Assembly: GCF_003967535.1 (NCBI RefSeq)
Contig: NZ_BIFR01000001.1
Span: forward strand, 3,843,001-3,907,000
Direction: 5' to 3'
Source of the DNA: Tengunoibacter tsumagoiensis
Lineage (GTDB): Bacteria > Chloroflexota > Ktedonobacteria > Ktedonobacterales > Ktedonobacteraceae
Length of the DNA: 64,000 bases
This document shows, piece by piece, positions 1 through 8,977 of the stretch. The notes beneath the pieces were generated by a model that did not search any database, was not told the DNA's origin, and was given only the letters and a program-made list of their open reading frames with translations. Numbering within the stretch: position 1 is the stretch's first letter; the number at the start of each line of letters is the position of its first letter. The position numbers and the translations under genes are program-made.

Positions 1-651
1 CAGAACGCCTTTAGGAGTACGAGCGCCCATCGCAGTAAAGCGCTGGGGATATTTGAGAAACTCGACAATCTCTTGCAGCTCAATCTTAGCCTCATCAACA
101 CCAGCTACATCTTTAAAGAGAACCGATGGACGAGATTCATTAAAACGGCGAGCTCTGGAACGGGCAAAAGGCATCGCCTGACCGCCCATTGAACTACGGC
201 GAATAAAAGCAAATGCCACACCAGCAATCAGGAGCACAATCACCAGATCGATCACGCCCTGTGTCCATTGTCCCTGTTGCCCATTGTCGATAGTAACAGT
301 TGTTCCATCGCGGCGGAAGATATCGGTGACGGACTGGCCGTCCTCCTTCATCGCATGGAATCGCATTCCAGACCGGTTCGTTGCAGTAACCTCATTGCCA
401 TTCAACGTGACCGATTTCAATTGATGCTGGTCAGCCATATTCAGTACATCACTGATTGGTCGCTCCTGTACCGCAGCAGTGGAGCCGAACGAAATATTTG
501 CAAACCGTAAACCAGCAATCACGAGCAGCAGAATCCCAAGCAAGACGAGCGAGGCCGGGAGGCCATAACGCCTAAATGCGTTCCGTCTTCTTGTTATCTT
601 GGGAGTTGAGCTTTTTGTGTTTTCGCGCTTATCTTTTGGAGGTATCTGCAT
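1..651 (-). CDS. ftsH: FtsH ATP-dependent zinc metalloprotease, N-terminal part (runs off window)
   Basis: Reads from an ATG at 651 on the minus strand for 217 codons to the window edge with no stop. The translation has a basic N-terminus, a membrane segment (about residues 36-52), an extracytoplasmic FtsH domain, a second membrane segment (about residues 126-145) and then the linker and start of the AAA module, including VLFKDVAGVDEAKIELQEIV and the GARTPKGVL approach to Walker A. This is the membrane-anchored quality-control protease of the FtsH family; the Walker motifs and HEXXH site lie outside the window. A second, complete ftsH lies at 45289-47259, so the genome has at least two. The gene faces away from the formate dehydrogenase operon. 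Confidence 0.93.
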   Translation of the reverse strand, partial: MQIPPKDKRENTKSSTPKITRRRNAFRRYGLPASLVLLGILLLVIAGLRFANISFGSTAAVQERPISDVLNMADQHQLKSVTLNGNEVTATNRSGMRFHAMKEDGQSVTDIFRRDGTTVTIDNGQQGQWTQGVIDLVIVLLIAGVAFAFIRRSSMGGQAMPFARSRARRFNESRPSVLFKDVAGVDEAKIELQEIVEFLKYPQRFTAMGARTPKGVL

Positions 652-1093
652 GCGCTACCGAAGGTCCCTTCTATGCTTTTCTACAATGGAAATAAACGAT
701 CAACCATAGTTCAAATAGTATCGTGCTATATTTCCTTTTGTCAGCGTGTTACTTGTGCGTAGTATAGCTCATAAGAATTTGTTTAGCAAGATTAGGAGAA
801 GCTTAGAAAGCTTAGAATACTGAGAAAGCTAGTACTATTGTATCATTGGTCGCACGACTTTTTGCTGAGTTTTCTTCTTCTTCACCGTATAAAAAGTTAC
901 ACAACTTGAGAACGAATCAACGATCCCAAAGCGTATTGATGAGATAGAAGAAGATGGTATCTATTTTTATGATACAATACGTTTTTAGTGACTGAGTACA
1001 TACGTATCTCCTGAGATAGTACCAATGTCATGCCGCTCCAGCCCGTTACTTGTCTTCTCGCACATTAATGACCTCTGAAGAAGGGTACATACT
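652..1093. other. Intergenic region between divergent ftsH and formate dehydrogenase operon
   Basis: No convincing gene. AT-rich with short AAGCTTAGAA-type repeats near 798-830. A possible -10 box TACAAT at 973-978 points towards the formate dehydrogenase genes, but no good -35 box is found at normal spacing. It presumably holds the promoters of both flanking genes. Confidence 0.4.
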
Positions 1094-4000
1094 ATGACAG
1101 AACAGTACAAAGCGCCACAAGTCATCCAGAACGTTTTTCAACAATTGCTTCAGGTTGGTTCGCGTAAACAACCCTTCAGCAAAGAGAGCACTGAAAAAGT
1201 AGCTCGCATTCGCGACGCAAAAATCGTAAAAAGCGTCTGTCCCTACTGTGCCGTTGGCTGTGGGCTCAATGTCTATGTGAAAGACGGGCGCGTTATTGAT
1301 ATTGAAGGGAATCCGGATAGCCCCATTAATCAGGGTACGCTCTGCCCCAAGGGCTCAGCTACATTCCAATACACGATCAATCCCAGTCGACTTACTCATG
1401 TGCTCTATCGAGCGCCTTATAGTGATCATTGGGAGACCCGCTCACTCGACTGGGCAATGGAACAGATTGCGCACCGTGTTAAACAGACGCGCGAGGAAAC
1501 CTTTGTCGAACGGCTGGAGGATGGTCAGGAAGTGAATCATACGCTCGGAATGGCTTCGCTCGGCGGTGCAACGCTGGATGTTGAGGAGAATTACCTCATT
1601 AAGAAGCTATTAGGAGGCGGCCTGGGGATAGTCTCAATTGAGAACCAGGCCCGGATATGACACAGCTCGACAGTGCCCGGTCTGGGTACAACAATTGGAC
1701 GTGGCGGGGCAACATCCTTTCCACGCGATCTTCTCAATAGCGATTGCATCTGGATCATGGGAAGCAATATGGCTGAAGCCCACCCTGTTGCCTTTGCCAA
1801 TGTGGTAAAAGCCAAAGAGCGCGGCGCGCAAGTTATTCACATCGATCCACATTTTTCTCGCACCTCGGCGCTCGCTAATCTTTACTTAGCGACACGAGCA
1901 GGCTCTGATATTGTGTTTTTAGGGGCCATCATTCGCTATCTACTGGAGAATCAGGCCTATTTCCTTGAGTATGTCCAACACTATACAAATGCTGCAATGC
2001 TTGTCTGCGAAGAGTTTCAGGATACTGAAGAATTAGATGGCCTCTTCTCAGGATATGATCCTCAGACGAACACCTATAGTGACCAGAGCAGCTGGGAGTA
2101 TCAATACGATGAGCAGGGGAGGCCTCTAACAGATCCAACGCTTCAGCATCCTCGTTGTGTGCTCCAGATTATGAGGCGCCATTTTGCACGCTATACGCCT
2201 GCAATGGTGGAGGAAGTCTGTGGTGTCAGTCAAGAGCAATGGCTTCAGGTGGTACAGACACTGATTGCCAATTCCGGTCGTGAACGTACCTCGACCCTCT
2301 GCTATGCGGTTGGTTGGACGCAGCAATCAAAAGGGGTACAGATTATCCGAGCCGCTGCAATCGTACAGCTCTTATTAGGCAATGTTGGACGACCGGGTGG
2401 TGGAATTCTGGCCTTACGAGGGCATGCCTCCATTCAGGGTTCAACAGATATTCCTACCCTCTATGATCTGCTCTCCGGCTATATGCCACAGCCAGCGGCG
2501 ATGCTCTCCAGCAAGCCACACGCCCATGATACCCCAACAGCCACCACCTGGGGGGCCAGACATGATCAACAAACGCATTCCAAAGATCAACAGACGCTGG
2601 AAAGCTATATCAAAGTCAATGGTCAAAAGCTTGGCTGGTGGTCAAATACCTCCTCGTATATAGTAAGCCTCCTCAAAGCCTGGTATGGCTCTGCGACTGA
2701 ATTACCGGGAGCTGACAGAGGCTATCGCTGGCTTCCAAAGATCATTGGAGATCATTCCCATCTTAAGACAAGCTATGAGATGTTGGATGGTAAAGTGAAG
2801 GGATACTTTTTGTTTGGACAAAACCCTTCTGCCGGGAGCAGTAATGCACAGATGCAACGACGAGCTTTAGAGCAGTTAGACTGGATGGTTATACGTGATC
2901 TCTATGAAGTAGAGTCAGCTGTCTTCTGGTATAAAGGGACCGAACCCGTCGATCCAACCACCATTAAAACTGAGGTCTTTCTCCTTCCAGCTGCGGCTTC
3001 CACTGAAAAGGAAGGGAGCTTTACGAATACCCAACGCCTGGTTCAATGGCGTGATAAAGCCGTCGATCCACCAGACGACGCTCGCTCAGATCTCTGGTTT
3101 GTCTATCAACTGGGCAAACGGCTCAAAGAGCTTTATGCAGACAGTCATGAAGCCAAAGATCAGCCAATCCAGCATCTTACCTGGGACTATGAACGCCGTG
3201 AACCTGAGGAAGGTTCTCAGATTCACGATGAACCTGACGCACTTCTCGTGCTTAAAGAGATCAATGGGTATATTGTCCATCAAGAAGAGAACAAACAGGA
3301 CTATACGCTGTCTGAGGCACCACATGTGCCTGGCTTTACAGCACTCAAAGCTGATGGTAGTACTGCTTGTGGCTCATGGATCTATAGTGGCATCTATCCA
3401 GAGCCCGGAAAAAATCTGGCAGCGTCACGGATCGCTGACGATTCCATCAGTCTACAATGGGGCTTTGCCTGGCCCGCTAACCGTAGGATTCTCTACAATC
3501 GAGCCTCGGCAGACCCTGAGGGCCGTCCCTGGTCCGAACAAAAAAAATACATCTGGTGGGATGCCGAAAAACGGCAATGGACAGGCTATGATATTCCCGA
3601 CTTTCCCATCAATAAGCCACCTGACTATCGACCACCAGTTGGAGCGACGGGGATGGATGCCATCTCTGGCAGTGATCCGTTTATCATGAAACCTGATGGA
3701 CGAGCCTGGCTCTTTGCTCCCAGGGGACTGAAAGATGGCCCCTTACCAACTCATTATGAGGCGATCGAGTCGCCTGTTCATAATCAGCTGTATCGTCAAC
3801 AAAGCAATCCAGCCGCCAAATACAACAAAGATCGGAAGGATAACCGTCTAGCCGCTGTAGGTGATCCGCAGTATCCCATCGTTATTACGACGTATCGGCT
3901 TACAGAACATCATGTGAGCGGGCCAATGACGCGCTGGATGCCATGGCTGAACGCTTTGCAACCTTCGCTGTTTGCGGAGCTCAGTCCTGAGTTAGCCCAT

Positions 4001-4279
4001 GAGCGACAGATCCAGCATGGAGACTGGATAGTACTCTGCACACCTCGAGGAGAGATCGAGGCCCGAGCTATGGTTACACGTCGATTACGGCCTTTACAGA
4101 TGGGCAGACGAACCATTCATCAGATCGGACTCCCTTTCCACTGGGGATTTCAAGGCAAAAGTACAGGAAGTATCGCCAACGATCTCACCCATATGGTATT
4201 AGAGCCAAATGTGAGCATCGAAGAGGCCAAAGCTTTTACCTGTAACATACGTCCAGGGCGACTGAACAAAGGGGATTAA
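1094..4279 (+). CDS. fdhA: Formate dehydrogenase catalytic subunit, selenocysteine-containing (UGA at 1658-1660)
   Basis: Molybdopterin-dependent formate dehydrogenase large subunit that oxidises formate to CO2. The frame from 1094 to 4279 is continuous for 1061 residues apart from one TGA at 1658-1660 (codon 189). That TGA falls in ENQARI-(U)-HSSTVPGLGTT, exactly where E. coli FdnG and related enzymes have selenocysteine as the Mo/W ligand. The N-terminal [4Fe-4S] cluster ligands are Cys49, Cys52, Cys56 and Cys84. Length agrees with FdnG-type enzymes. A SECIS hairpin follows the UGA. There is no twin-arginine signal, so the subunit probably stays in the cytoplasm. It is followed after 6 nt by the iron-sulfur subunit and then an NrfD-type membrane subunit. 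Selenocysteine is inferred from alignment and the SECIS; the selA/selB/selC/selD genes are not in this window. Confidence 0.95.
1673..1689 (+). promoter_or_regulatory. Bacterial SECIS hairpin for selenocysteine insertion
   Basis: GUGCCC (1673-1678) pairs with GGGUAC (1684-1689) through six pairs, one a G-U wobble, closing a GGUCU loop (1679-1683). The stem starts 12 nt after the UGA at 1658-1660. Spacing and the GGUC-type apical loop match the E. coli fdhF/fdnG SECIS that binds SelB. Confidence 0.88.
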
Positions 4280-4285
4280 AAAAAG

Positions 4286-5278
4286 ATGGTCAACTTAGCG
4301 GGAGGTTCTGGTAGAACCTCCCAGAAAAAGCGACAATTTATGAAACTGGTGGCTCCGCTTAAACACGAGCCACCAGTTCCCAGCAAGCCAGCAATGGGAT
4401 TTTTTACCGACACCAGCATCTGCATTGGCTGTAAAGCCTGCGAAGTTGCATGCAGACAATGGAACCAGTTATCAGCGCCAGAAACACAATGGAGCGGTCA
4501 TAGCTACGACAATACCGGTCAGCTCAGCGCTACTACCTGGCGGCATGTTCAATTCATCGAACAGGTACGAGTCAGTAAGCCTCAGATTCCAGCTCAACCG
4601 GAACTTCCGCTCTTTACGACGAATGATCAACTTACGACGAACGATCAACCAGTTGCCAGGGTTGAGCCAGCTATTCCAGCGGTACCATCAGGCACTGCCC
4701 TGCCATTTTTTAGCAGCGATCGCTGGCTGATGCAGAGCGACGTCTGCAAACATTGCGCAAATGCTCCCTGTCAGGAGGCCTGTCCCACCGGGGCAATCAT
4801 CCGTACAGAATTTGACACAGTCTATGTGCAACAAGATATCTGCAATGGCTGTGGCTATTGTATTGTTGCCTGCCCATTTGGCGTTATTGCCCGTGACGAG
4901 AAGGGGGATCATCTAGCCCATAAATGTACCCTCTGCTATGATCGGCTCAAAGAGGACATGCAGCCCGCCTGTGCCAAAGCATGTCCCACTCAATCAATCG
5001 TCTTTGGCGAGGTTGAGCACCTGAAACAGCAAGCACGAGAGAGAGTAGGCAGCCTGCAACAGCGCGGTGTACACACAGCACAATTATATGGAGTGGATGA
5101 CACTATTCTACAAGGTGGCCTACACTCTTTCTTTCTGCTACTCGATCAACCAGAGGTGTATAATCTCCCACAAGACCCGCCGCGACCTTCCAACAATGTC
5201 TGGCCTACCTCTTTCTGGACAATTGTGTCTGCATTACTGATGGGAGTTCTGGGAATGCTCTTTTTCAAACAAGATTAA
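4286..5278 (+). CDS. fdhB: Formate dehydrogenase iron-sulfur (beta) subunit
   Basis: Ferredoxin-like electron-transfer subunit, 330 aa, with the four-cluster pattern of the FdnH/HybA/DmsB family. Cysteine groups: CIGCKACEVAC near residue 47, CKHCANAPCQEAC near 152, CNGCGYCIVAC near 184 and CTLCYDRL...CAKAC near 213. A single hydrophobic segment near the C-terminus (about 306-326) should anchor it in the membrane. It takes electrons from the selenoprotein catalytic subunit and passes them to the NrfD-type subunit. The start is supported by AAAGGGGA upstream; a second Met at codon 19 is possible. A low-complexity insert at about residues 108-130 contains a duplicated TTNDQ motif and separates the first cluster group from the others. 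Confidence 0.93.
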   Translation: MVNLAGGSGRTSQKKRQFMKLVAPLKHEPPVPSKPAMGFFTDTSICIGCKACEVACRQWNQLSAPETQWSGHSYDNTGQLSATTWRHVQFIEQVRVSKPQIPAQPELPLFTTNDQLTTNDQPVARVEPAIPAVPSGTALPFFSSDRWLMQSDVCKHCANAPCQEACPTGAIIRTEFDTVYVQQDICNGCGYCIVACPFGVIARDEKGDHLAHKCTLCYDRLKEDMQPACAKACPTQSIVFGEVEHLKQQARERVGSLQQRGVHTAQLYGVDDTILQGGLHSFFLLLDQPEVYNLPQDPPRPSNNVWPTSFWTIVSALLMGVLGMLFFKQD

Positions 5279-5299
5279 TAGAAGTGGAGTAGACCTGCT

Positions 5300-6388
5300 A
5301 TGGGAGACTATATCGATCACGCGACGCCATCAAATGGACAGCCACAGCCTGCCAGAACGATCAGAAAAAATCTTTATGAGCAATTGGCGCTTGTGACAAC
5401 AGGCTATCAACCAGAGAGAGAGAAAGAACAACAGGAGATCTCCTACTATGATTATCCTGTACTCAAAGCACCGGTCTGGAGTTGGGAGATTGTCTGGTAT
5501 TTCTTTTTTGGAGGTCTGGCTGCTGGCTGTTATGTGATAGCGAGCATTGCCTCGCTCTTTGGTTCAAAAGAGGATCAAGTTGTCACAAGAACAGGCTATT
5601 ACCTCTCCTTGCTAGCACTCCTGCCATGTCCACCATTGTTAATTAAAGATCTCGGCAAGCCAGAGCGTTTTCTGCATATGATGCGCGTTTTTAAGGTACA
5701 ATCGCCAATGTCAATGGGCGTCTGGGGCATTCTCACATTCTCTTTCTTTAGTGGAATAACAACAATGATTCAAGCAGCCCGAGATGGTCTGCTGGGAAAG
5801 TGGTGGGGAGCTCGTTGGCTGGCTTCCTGGCCTCAAAAACTGCTGGCGGTTCCAGGCAGTATTGCCGGAGTTTTTCTTGGTGGCTACACAGGAGTCCTCT
5901 TAGCAGCCACGAGCATTCCACTCTGGTCACGAAGCAAATTTATGGGAGCGATCTTTATTGCCTCAGCTCTCTCAACCAGTGGAGCGCTCATCTCGTTGGT
6001 TCTGCATCTTACGCAGGCACCAGCCAGAACCCTTAAGAAGCTCGAACGGCTAGAAGTATCAAATATGCTTATCGAACTAACTGGTATCCTTATCTTCCTG
6101 CGTCAATCCAGACGTGTAGCTCGACCACTGGTTGGAAGTGGGCCAGAGGAGCATGGGCGAACGTTCTGGCGCTTTATGTTTGGTGGGGGCCTGGTCCTAC
6201 CGCTTGCGCTCCAATTTCTTCTTTTACAGACAAAAAATCACAAGAAATCGCCGGGCGGAGTGAGCCTGCTCATCTCAGGGCTTATCCTTATGGGCGGTTA
6301 CTTCTTGCGCCGAACAATGATTGATGCCGGGCACAGTTCCAGCAAAGATGCACGAACTGTCCTGTGGAACGCACGCAAGAAACATTAG
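5300..6388 (+). CDS. NrfD/PsrC-type membrane subunit of the formate dehydrogenase complex
   Basis: A 362-residue integral membrane protein with about eight to nine hydrophobic segments starting at WEIVWYFFFGGLAAGCY (near residue 62), followed by the DLGKPERFLHMM motif typical of NrfD/PsrC quinone-interacting subunits. It lies 21 nt after the iron-sulfur subunit with a GAAGTGGAG ribosome site. By family knowledge it exchanges electrons with the quinone pool and anchors the complex. It is NrfD-like and not the heme-b FdnI type, since it lacks the FdnI sequence pattern. The end of the operon is 24 nt before the convergent DUF3291 gene. Confidence 0.9.
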   Translation: MGDYIDHATPSNGQPQPARTIRKNLYEQLALVTTGYQPEREKEQQEISYYDYPVLKAPVWSWEIVWYFFFGGLAAGCYVIASIASLFGSKEDQVVTRTGYYLSLLALLPCPPLLIKDLGKPERFLHMMRVFKVQSPMSMGVWGILTFSFFSGITTMIQAARDGLLGKWWGARWLASWPQKLLAVPGSIAGVFLGGYTGVLLAATSIPLWSRSKFMGAIFIASALSTSGALISLVLHLTQAPARTLKKLERLEVSNMLIELTGILIFLRQSRRVARPLVGSGPEEHGRTFWRFMFGGGLVLPLALQFLLLQTKNHKKSPGGVSLLISGLILMGGYFLRRTMIDAGHSSSKDARTVLWNARKKH

Positions 6389-6411
6389 TACACTCTACAC
6401 TTATTATAATT

Positions 6412-6879
6412 TTACTGCACTTTCGCTTCATCGGGAGCGGGAAAAAAATGTCGAAATGAAAAGGCATAGGGCGTTTCACCATGCATCCGCAAATAGGCAA
6501 GACGCTCCTTTGCCTCTTCAATAGTTGGAAGATGCCCCTGTGGAATCCACCATAAAGCGATAAAAGGGCCATCAATATGAGCAAACCAGCGTTGACGCTC
6601 CTTCATGACCTGATGATGAAGACCTTGCGGAGAATAAATAAACTCCAATAGTGCCTCTCTCGAACGCCATACAGACATATTAAGCTGTATCAACACATCA
6701 TCAAAAGGAGTTGTTCTGACCGAATTCGCGTTCTTTGGTGAGCGATACCGCCAGACAAATCCGGGACTATGCTCTGCATACTGATGGACCTCCTCAAGTT
6801 TCGTCACAAAGTCAGCTAATTGAGGATCATTTAATGGCGCGAGCACGCGAGAAATATTTACCTCCGCAAGATAATACAT
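6412..6879 (-). CDS. DUF3291 family protein
   Basis: 155 aa, starting with YYLAEVNISR, with PGFVWRYRS, MSVWRSREALLEFIYSPQGLHHQVMKER and ALWWIPQGHLPTIEEAKERL, the conserved pattern of DUF3291 (dimeric alpha-beta barrel-like proteins related to antibiotic-biosynthesis monooxygenase folds). No catalytic function is established. The ATG is preceded by TAGGAGC at a good distance. It is convergent with the formate dehydrogenase operon and probably monocistronic. Confidence 0.85.
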   Translation of the reverse strand: MYYLAEVNISRVLAPLNDPQLADFVTKLEEVHQYAEHSPGFVWRYRSPKNANSVRTTPFDDVLIQLNMSVWRSREALLEFIYSPQGLHHQVMKERQRWFAHIDGPFIALWWIPQGHLPTIEEAKERLAYLRMHGETPYAFSFRHFFPAPDEAKVQ

Positions 6880-7193
6880 AGATAAAAGCTCCTATACCTT
6901 CTAGAATACAGCAGAGTAATTGCTTTACTAAAGCATAGCAGCTTTCCATCCGGTTTTAAAGTAGCATTCAAGCAGGCAAAGATTATCTTTACCACGAGCT
7001 TATTTTTTGTAACTTGCGTTCTACCGTTAGAATAAGATCTCAATTTACCAGAACAAAGCGGTAGGCATAACAGGCAAATATACCACTCTGCATTCAGCTA
7101 TCTGATTTCAGGATGACATGAACCGAAACCCGCCGCAAGCCGCCGTCCTTTCAAGGCGTGCCGGTAAGGCGGGTTTTCTCTTGGCTTTAGCCC

Positions 7194-7222
7194 TTGCTTT
7201 TTTGTATAAAATGTGATATAAA
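7194..7222 (+). promoter_or_regulatory. Promoter of the RHH-tnpB genes
   Basis: TTGCTT (7194-7199), 17-nt spacer, TATAAA (7217-7222). The start codon follows only 6 nt later (7229), so the transcript would be leaderless or nearly so. The arrangement resembles the promoter at 47569-47597. Confidence 0.55.
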
Positions 7223-7228
7223 TACCAC

Positions 7229-7393
7229 ATGGAAAAACCAGAGTACACCAGTACCCGCATTTGGATACGAACCGTAAGAGCTGCAAAGCTCATCGGAGCA
7301 TATACCAATGAAAGCATCGTGAAAGTGCTTGATCGACTTGTTCAACAGGAATTAACAAGAGTTCTTGCGAAACAAGAGGAAGAGGAGAAGTGA
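7229..7393 (+). CDS. Small ribbon-helix-helix (CopG/Arc-like) protein coupled to tnpB
   Basis: 54 aa, MEKPEYTSTRIWIRTVRAAK..., ending in an acidic tail EEEEK. A beta-strand-like STRIWIRT, then two predicted helices with YTNESIVKVLDRLVQQEL resemble CopG/Arc ribbon-helix-helix DNA-binding proteins. Its stop overlaps the tnpB start (TGATG), so translation is probably coupled. Too short for most gene callers. It may repress the element's promoter or act on transposition; this is inference. No homologue is present in the second TnpB element of the window. Confidence 0.65.
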   Translation: MEKPEYTSTRIWIRTVRAAKLIGAYTNESIVKVLDRLVQQELTRVLAKQEEEEK

Positions 7394-8889
7394 TGGGGAA
7401 GGCGACCAAAACGATCAAACAGGCATTGTGCTATCAACCGCAGCATGCGCTCTGGTTTGAAGCTCACCATGCCCTGTTCAACCGGGTGGCCGCCTTCTAC
7501 TTTGATGTGATCAACGCCCATGTGAAACTGCTCGATCTGCCGACAAAAGAAGCGCTCACCGCTCTGGAGAAACTTACTCATCGCACGGCTGATAATCCTG
7601 ATCCCATCATGCCACTCTCCGAGATTGAGCCCAACATTCCCGCCCTGTTTCGACGCGCTGCCATTAACACCGCGCTGGGGTCCGCTCGCTCTTTCTTTTC
7701 GCATCTCGCCAGATGGAAAGCGAAAAAGGCGAAAGCGGAGGCCAAAGGCAAAACCTGTGGCGATCGTCCACCCGTTCCGCCTCGCACATGGCGCAAGTCT
7801 CCTTCTTTTTATGCTGGAATGTACAAAGGACGCACCACGACGAACACCTTGCTCAAGATCTGGACGGGAACCTGCTGGTCCTGGGTCAAAGTGCGCACGC
7901 TGGGCGGGGATGTGGAGGATGGCTACGTGTTGGGAAGTCCCTCGCTCATTCGCAAAGGCGATCGATGGGTGCTGCATACCCCTGTTGAAAAAACCTTTAC
8001 CAGTCCGGGCAAAATCGTTGAACAGATGGCTTATCCTGAGACACGCATCTGTTCGGTAGACCTCAATTTAGGCGACCACATCGCCGTCTGCACGGTGCAA
8101 ACTGCCGCAGGTACGATCCTTGCCACCCGCTTTCTCAAGGGTGGCAAACGGATATCCGGCTTTAGGAAAAGGTAGCTTGGCATTATTGCACGCAATCGCA
8201 AGAGAACGGGAATCATTGCCACTGAAGAGCAGGATAACGCGGCTCTGTGGCACCAAATAGCCAATCACGATGAAGACTTTTCCCATCAGATCAGCGCTCG
8301 CATTGTCCAGTTTGCCAAACACCACGGGGCAAGCATCCTGGTGTTTGAGCATCTGGGGAACCTGAAACCCGAACAAGGAAAATACAGTCGTCGCGGGAAT
8401 AGCAAGCGGGCATTCTGGATGAAGGGACGCATCTTCCGGTATTGCAAGTACAAAGCCTGGAATGAAGGCATCATCACCAGTCGGGTCAATCCGCGCAACA
8501 CGAGCCGAGAATGTGCATGCTGTCATGCGAACGTGATTCGCTATGCCCAGGGCACTCCTGAGCAAGGCTATACCATGGGGGCTCCACTGGTGATCTGTCC
8601 TGCGTGCGGGATGCGTGGCAATGCGGATCGTAACGCGGCCATCGTGATTGGTCAACGGCTGGTCTCCCGATATCAAGAAAAGCCTCGCACTCCGCTTGCC
8701 CGTCAAACGGAGGACCCGAGAGGGTCAGGTGTGGCCATCTGCCAGGGCGCCAAAGGGGACGGGGAACCATCCATTCCCCCATCTGGGCGCGCAGATCGCC
8801 AGGGGCATGGCACCGCCCATGGGAAAAAGCGCAGGATGGGTGCGCCTTCTCCCCGTATTGCTACCCAACTACGCTTGTTCACCGAGTAG
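7393..8889 (+). pseudogene. tnpB: TnpB RNA-guided nuclease with in-frame amber stop at codon 261
   Basis: One frame from ATG 7393 to TAG 8889 (497 sense codons) is interrupted only by TAG at 8173-8175. Upstream lies the OrfB helical part and RuvC-I SVDLNLGDHIAV (Asp223). Downstream are RuvC-II LVFEHL (Glu319), a zinc ribbon with CACC and CPAC, and RuvC-III GNADRNAA. All catalytic positions look intact, but the stop separates RuvC-I from the rest. A point change from a Tyr codon (TAC/TAT) to TAG would explain it. Alternatives are amber readthrough or a sequence error. Translation is probably coupled to the RHH gene. The C-terminal tail (RLVSRYQ... to 8889) is long and basic. Confidence 0.8.
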
Positions 8890-8977
8890 CTTCTAGCAAG
8901 CACAGACTCAGAAGAGCGACTACGGAGCAGTGCAAGAAGCCGCCGCGTTTCTAACGCGTGCGGAGTGTCACAGGAGG

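Larger units (their letters stand above)
7120..8971 (+). mobile_element. IS200/IS605-like TnpB element with RHH accessory ORF (no TnpA)
   Basis: The left end starts near GAACCG (7120-7125), shared with the TnpB element at 47507. It has an imperfect hairpin closed by AAACCCGCC (7126-7134) and GGCGGGTTT (7168-7176), then a promoter, a small ribbon-helix-helix ORF and tnpB. The right end has the hairpin CGCGTT-TCT-AACGCG (8944-8958) followed by GCGGAGTGTCAC, which resembles the right end of the second element. No Y1 transposase is present, so mobility would need one in trans. Ends are estimates. The 3' end of tnpB and the right end probably encode the guide (reRNA). Confidence 0.75.

Noticed and set aside
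3051-3689. 212-aa plus-strand open frame
   Set aside because: Lies inside the formate dehydrogenase gene in another frame and lacks protein-like features.
1094-4279. Split gene or frameshifted pseudogene of formate dehydrogenase
   Set aside because: The two halves are in the same frame, the only interruption is TGA at the known Sec position, and a SECIS hairpin follows.
8068-8706. 212-aa minus-strand open frame
   Set aside because: Antisense to tnpB; no ribosome site and no recognisable family.
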